Shown one piece after another: positions 60,501-64,000 of a DNA stretch of 64,000 bases. The translations under genes and the position numbers were made by a program. The notes under the pieces are model-generated. The model saw nothing but the letters and a program-made list of their open reading frames with translations, was not told the DNA's origin and did not search any database. The stretch is from Candidatus Poribacteria bacterium (GTDB lineage: Bacteria > Poribacteria > WGA-4E > WGA-3G), in contig JAJEAG010000024.1 of the NCBI GenBank assembly GCA_022824265.1, positions 91,521 through 155,520 of the forward strand, given 5' to 3'. The number at the start of each line of letters is the position of its first letter. Within the stretch, counting starts at the first letter, position 1.

Positions 60501-61215
60501 ACTTTTCTGCTTCTGATTGTAGACTCTCAAGTTTTTCAGTTGCTTCGCTGAGTAACTCAGTTGACGCATCCGGTATTTGATGTAATTTTACTTCTATTTC
60601 ATTATAGGTATCAGTTACTTCGTTTACTTTTTCGTTTAATGTCTCTCTTAGTCTGTCATATATGTTGATACCTGCCGTTGCTTCCAGTATTTCACGTCTA
60701 TCTTCAGGACTTGCCTTCAGAAATGCTGAGAATTCCCCTTGTGCCAACATGACAGAACGTGTGAATGCATCGAAATCAAGACCTAAAATAGATGTAATTT
60801 CATCGCTTACCGTGCTTTCACTGTCGCCCATTGCTTTACCTTTTTTGGACAATTTTTCAGTGATAAGTTCATTGGAATCAACATTTTTAAGACTGCCTTT
60901 AGGAGATCCTTTTTTCTTACCTTCCCAAAACGCTATATAACGCGTTTCATTTGCTACAAAGTGCACTTCAGCAGAACATTCTTTTTCCCCATGACTTATA
61001 AGGTTTTTAGGATTCCGTGTACTTGAACCCGTGAGACGCGGTGTTTTTCCGTATAGTGCAACACATATTGCATCTAAAATTGTTGTCTTACCGGAACCTG
61101 TGGGACCAGTAATAGCAACAAGTGATACATCATTTAATGGGTGGTTTTCAAAATCTATTTCTATTTCATCTCGAAAGCTATTTATGTTTTTTAGTTTAAG
61201 TTTACATAATTTCAT
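57571..61215 (-). CDS. sbcC: Exonuclease SbcC/Rad50-like ATPase
   Basis: GPTGSGKTTILDAI, coiled coils with CKVCG hook, 'TLSGGESFLTSMALALALSEL', 'LFLDEGFGTLD'. Confidence 0.95.
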   Translation of the reverse strand: MKLCKLKLKNINSFRDEIEIDFENHPLNDVSLVAITGPTGSGKTTILDAICVALYGKTPRLTGSSTRNPKNLISHGEKECSAEVHFVANETRYIAFWEGKKKGSPKGSLKNVDSNELITEKLSKKGKAMGDSESTVSDEITSILGLDFDAFTRSVMLAQGEFSAFLKASPEDRREILEATAGINIYDRLRETLNEKVNEVTDTYNEIEVKLHQIPDASTELLSEATEKLESLQSEAEKLGGKNQQILEDKESETDRTEKHNKLRTSEEQKNELECQQQKIDNLKLELERAKDANQLRPEKIAYDTAKSQYDTNVTELRKSKTELDEAQQQVDSIQADFEKKDIIYNTLLSERDKKIDIFNKALLEVNQAENQFEQANLRIDEMEEVDNQIETSTGELSKKESHQEELQTQIDEANAFLTENSLPSDRHHRLNRLSTLLTELNGQHDNLQEKIDSQTKQKSNIDKLNETINKLSKKKDKMQTEKDNAEDTLSNAKKKLSGLQTTGSIEYWKQQKELARKAQPIAQQFEITSEQINDKKSDITAFQEQIITDNESLVELQNDLEVQTQLCKHADAKVAKFEAERELALLANPINKLREQLEDGKPCKVCGATDHPFSDEVEIEDVDLHDQINQKLQDAQEEANKTHKKNTELEKKRIQITQNISYRNDQIDELTEEIQELDDKLSNLHEQWIKLYETKNISSDWTDKKMIEADKIIEDINDVTGAMNNASNNLEIISQKLETCERDYNREKEQLKIAKQNLEEITDEIEDLKSDISGTENRFWESMPDPFHNTSSEEAVEQFSDTIEKVATCENNLGDYNRKLEVLSSEINSNQREINRLREDKNSLQSQIDDYQDEGNTILNAVREKTDGLETEDEINHAIQKIDEELRQKNSDKEQAENLLQESRNIHTQKQTSHNICEEQLQSTKENLNNSSTVYFDKLKEFGFNQPEEHDNAFRNDDKINEIENQIDLFNTEFQQLEVEIVALRNQFEDNPYDPELLSQLTEFAKEMASEIQGKQQKIGAQQQIIAELKENLQKREEINIELQSAKKEMERWKNLHEVIPRNELRDFALDITFQQVSRIANEHLKYLTSERYQLKVETIGKLSVMDRWNANEERPVETLSGGESFLTSMALALALSELSQGRAQLNSLFLDEGFGTLDAETLDIAIAALEGLRMQGRSIFIISHIQELTRRLPVKINVRKRGNGSSTIDIKS

Positions 61216-62381
61216 TGAGTTCCCTCAACAATCTGAATTAATTCGCTAAAGGTTTGTGTTAAAGATTCATCTGGAGGACTTCCGAATTTTGTTTGGTGGA
61301 ATTGCTCAAAGATTTGTTCAGGTCGCTTCATATCTTCAATTAGTATAACAGGTCTATCAGTTTCCTGTGGTAGCTCAACTTCAACAGTAAGTACATCTCC
61401 ACCACGATCACTAAATGCTGCTCTTATTTCATCACTGATACCAGCACGTACAGAGGTCATTTTCAATTTTACTTGGATATATTTATTGTTCCATTCTTCA
61501 GTCATCGCTTGTGAAAGAATTTCGTTTTCATTACCTTCAATAGTGCATAACTCTTTGAATATTGGGATTTTAATATTATCATATTGTTCTAATTTTCCAT
61601 CATCAGAAAGTTCAATGAGATAGACATTTTTACGATAGTGTGACTCATTAAATCTCAATGGTATCGGCGAACCAGCATATAAAATCGGATAATTCTGTCC
61701 TTTGATTTTTTGTGGTCTGTGTAGGTGTCCGAGTGCAATATAATCTACATCTTCAGGAAAATCGTTAGCATGTATTGCGGTCGCACCACCAATCTGTATG
61801 TTACGTTCAGATTCGCCAACCTTACCCCCTTGGACATAAAGGTGTCCCATCAGTATCTTGGGGAGGTCTACTGGCATTATAGAAACACAATCCTCATAGA
61901 ATACTTTGAGCCTCTCACGATATCGTTCGTTTCTTTCTATTTCCGACTCAAAAGAGACTGGTTCAAGTTCATTTTCAGATAGATACGGAACAGCAGCGAC
62001 TGCGACACGCGGTTTTTCTGGAGGAATCTGTATTACGCAATCTTTTGGGTTGGTAACTTGACCTACAACATATATTCTTCCCATTTTAAGGAATTCTCTC
62101 GGTGCTTCTAAGTGTCGAGAAGAGTCGTGGTTACCTGCTATAATAATCGTATATGTGTCGGTTTCATTATAGATCCGAAAGAGGTACTCGTAGTAGAGGT
62201 TAGTTGCTTCTGCGGATGGGAGGGAGGTATCAAAAATATCGCCTGAAACGAGGAGTAATTCAACATTATGCTTTTGAATCGTATCAAGAAGCCAATTTAG
62301 GAATTCTTTATGTTCATCAAGTCGTTGACGTTCATGTAGCCGCTGTCCGATATGCCAATCGGCTGTGTGCAAAATACGCAT
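61212..62381 (-). CDS. sbcD: Exonuclease SbcD/Mre11-like
   Basis: 'MRILHTADWHIGQRLHERQRLDEHKEFLNWLL', 'VSGDIFDTSLPS', 'IAGNHDS', 'ALGHLHRPQ'; 4-nt overlap with sbcC. Confidence 0.95.
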   Translation of the reverse strand: MRILHTADWHIGQRLHERQRLDEHKEFLNWLLDTIQKHNVELLLVSGDIFDTSLPSAEATNLYYEYLFRIYNETDTYTIIIAGNHDSSRHLEAPREFLKMGRIYVVGQVTNPKDCVIQIPPEKPRVAVAAVPYLSENELEPVSFESEIERNERYRERLKVFYEDCVSIMPVDLPKILMGHLYVQGGKVGESERNIQIGGATAIHANDFPEDVDYIALGHLHRPQKIKGQNYPILYAGSPIPLRFNESHYRKNVYLIELSDDGKLEQYDNIKIPIFKELCTIEGNENEILSQAMTEEWNNKYIQVKLKMTSVRAGISDEIRAAFSDRGGDVLTVEVELPQETDRPVILIEDMKRPEQIFEQFHQTKFGSPPDESLTQTFSELIQIVEGTQ

Positions 62382-62475
62382 GTATTCCTCATATTATTAG
62401 TCTTTTTTCTCTTTATATGATATAATTGATATTGTAAATTATCAAGTGAATTTTGACCAAATTGGGAGGAGAAAA

Positions 62476-63216
62476 ATGCGGTTAAGTTATATTGGTTTTA
62501 TGTTTGCAATGCTGGTGTTGTTTCTTTTTGTTTCAATGAATGTATCTGCTGAGTTGTTATTTCATGACGATTTTGAGAAAGATTCCATTGATCAAGAACC
62601 GAAAAACTGGGAAATCGGGTTTGCAGGAAATACGAAAGCAATAGTCGTTGCTGACCCGAAAGATGCGGGTAACAAAGTACTAAAAACATCCAATAAAGCA
62701 TCAAATGCATCAAGACATGACGGTCCTGGTGGTTCAATTTATGTTTGTGGTGAAGAGGGTTGGGACGATTATGTCGCTGAATGGGATATGATGTTCCCCG
62801 ATGATTTTTATATGGGTGTTGTTTTTCGTTTTAAAGATGGTGAACAGTTTTATCTAAGCGATCGTCGTCAAGGTGGGGTTATATATCGCTTCTACAAACG
62901 GAAAAATGGTTGGCCCCTTATCGGTGATGGTTCGGTGGAGAACAAACCACAGGTGTGGTATCGCGCACAACTGACATTAGATGGAGATTCATTCACCTTT
63001 AAGTTAAAGGAACGAGATGATGATACACCTTTTGATAAGGTGGATATTGCAACAGAAGCAAAAGACGGTGATTATAAAACCGGTAAGTTTGGTAACTACG
63101 GTCTTGTTTACATAGATAATCTGTTTATTGGTGATTCAGTTAATGACCTTGTTTTACCTGTAGAACCACAAAATAAGGTAAGCACAACTTGGGCAAAGAT
63201 TAAATCTGCATATTAA
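62476..63216 (+). CDS. Secreted protein, concanavalin-like/DUF1080-like beta-sandwich
   Basis: Signal peptide 'MRLSYIGFMFAMLVLFLFVSMNVSA'; 'LLFHDDFEKDSIDQEPKNWEI'. Confidence 0.6.
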   Translation: MRLSYIGFMFAMLVLFLFVSMNVSAELLFHDDFEKDSIDQEPKNWEIGFAGNTKAIVVADPKDAGNKVLKTSNKASNASRHDGPGGSIYVCGEEGWDDYVAEWDMMFPDDFYMGVVFRFKDGEQFYLSDRRQGGVIYRFYKRKNGWPLIGDGSVENKPQVWYRAQLTLDGDSFTFKLKERDDDTPFDKVDIATEAKDGDYKTGKFGNYGLVYIDNLFIGDSVNDLVLPVEPQNKVSTTWAKIKSAY

Positions 63217-63600
63217 TATACGGACAACAATATATGTATGTTAATAATCGACTGAATACTTGACCTAACAGCTATGCTTATTGTGTATGTTAAATATTCA
63301 GAATTTTCAGAGTCATTCCTGACAATACAGGTCATAAATAGCCTATGAATCCAAGTACAATATGGATATATAGCCCATCACAAAATTGTGCATTTTTTCG
63401 GCTGACTCTGAAAACTCTGAATCTACCATATCAATTTATAACGTAGATTTTTGGTAGTTTATGAATTAATTAGACACTGATGTATTGTAGGAGGGAACTC
63501 CGATTCCCTCCTACCACAGTGTTGGTTGCATATTGGAAACTGCTCCTTAAGACGATACCTATCTACACTAAAACTATTTTAGAATAATGAGAATTACATT

Positions 63601-64000
63601 ATGTCAACATTTATTGAATACGGTGGAATTAACACTATCATTACATCAGAAGAGAAACGAGCGTTGCTACAAGAGGCACTATTGAAGTTAGGTGGTATAC
63701 CAAAAAAGATTTTGGTTATACCTCCTGATATAACGCGTCTACATTCCAACGCAGGTGAACTTACACGCATCTTGTATGAACTATGGGATGAAGCTAAAGG
63801 AACAACCTTTGATGTTTTACCTGCTATCGGCACACATTCTCCAATGACTAAAACACAGATATATGAGATGTTTGGTGATTTGCCAAATGCCACCTTCCAT
63901 GAGCATCATTGGAGGACAGGACTATACCATTTCGGGGATGTGCCATCCGAATTTGTTCAAGAGGTATCTGGAGGCAAACTGGATTATAGTATTCCTGTTG
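63601..64000 (+). CDS. Lactate racemase-like (LarA/DUF2088) protein, N-terminal part, truncated by window end
   Basis: Open from ATG 63601 to window end; 'ILVIPPDITRLHSNAGELTRILYE', 'DVLPAIGTHSPMTKTQIYEMFG'. Confidence 0.85.
   Translation, partial: MSTFIEYGGINTIITSEEKRALLQEALLKLGGIPKKILVIPPDITRLHSNAGELTRILYELWDEAKGTTFDVLPAIGTHSPMTKTQIYEMFGDLPNATFHEHHWRTGLYHFGDVPSEFVQEVSGGKLDYSIPV

Noticed and set aside
1-64000. tRNA or rRNA genes
   Set aside because: Nothing recognised by eye such as a GTTCRANNC T-loop with acceptor pairing or conserved rRNA segments. A tRNAscan/Infernal run would be needed to exclude them.

Overview
The window is low-GC bacterial DNA with dense protein coding on both strands. 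The lineage is inferred only: repeated PhyH dioxygenases, DUF4159 proteins and sigma-70 fusions resemble Candidatus Poribacteria or related groups. I saw no tRNA, rRNA, CRISPR array or intact transposase.

Main contents, in order:
- A tandem group of Fe(II)/2OG (PhyH) dioxygenases with a pectate lyase inserted.
- A radical SAM protein and a glycosyltransferase.
- A PhnY/PhnZ-like (TmpA/TmpB-like) oxidative phosphonate catabolism pair.
- A double-length fused UvrA, then Era.
- A DUF262/DUF1524 (GmrSD-like) gene.
- A cluster of four very large ECF-type sigma factors (24.7-40.2 kb). Each has one predicted transmembrane segment followed by an extracytoplasmic region: three BNR/Asp-box beta-propellers and one carboxypeptidase-regulatory-like plus C-type-lectin-like module.
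- A trypsin-like/TPR protein.
- An envelope cluster: two POTRA/beta-barrel proteins, a TonB-like/PA14 protein and DUF4159.
- HolA, an FmdB zinc ribbon, a CARDB/terpenoid-cyclase-fold protein, an NHL-like propeller, an IscU-like/IscA pair, SbcCD, and a truncated LarA-like gene.

The strongest candidate for an undescribed system is the membrane-tethered sigma-factor family. All four genes, plus a fifth locus, are preceded by a shared 41-nt promoter-like block: TGCAAYY, exactly 16 nt, then a CGTCT-like element and an AT-rich AAAAGA-like tail. This suggests an autoregulated family of one-piece sensor/sigma proteins. Other notable signals are a three-copy dispersed repeat with a hairpin showing compensatory changes, a 147-bp nested palindrome resembling a MITE, the asymmetric fused UvrA, and an IscU-like protein lacking two canonical cluster-ligand cysteines.
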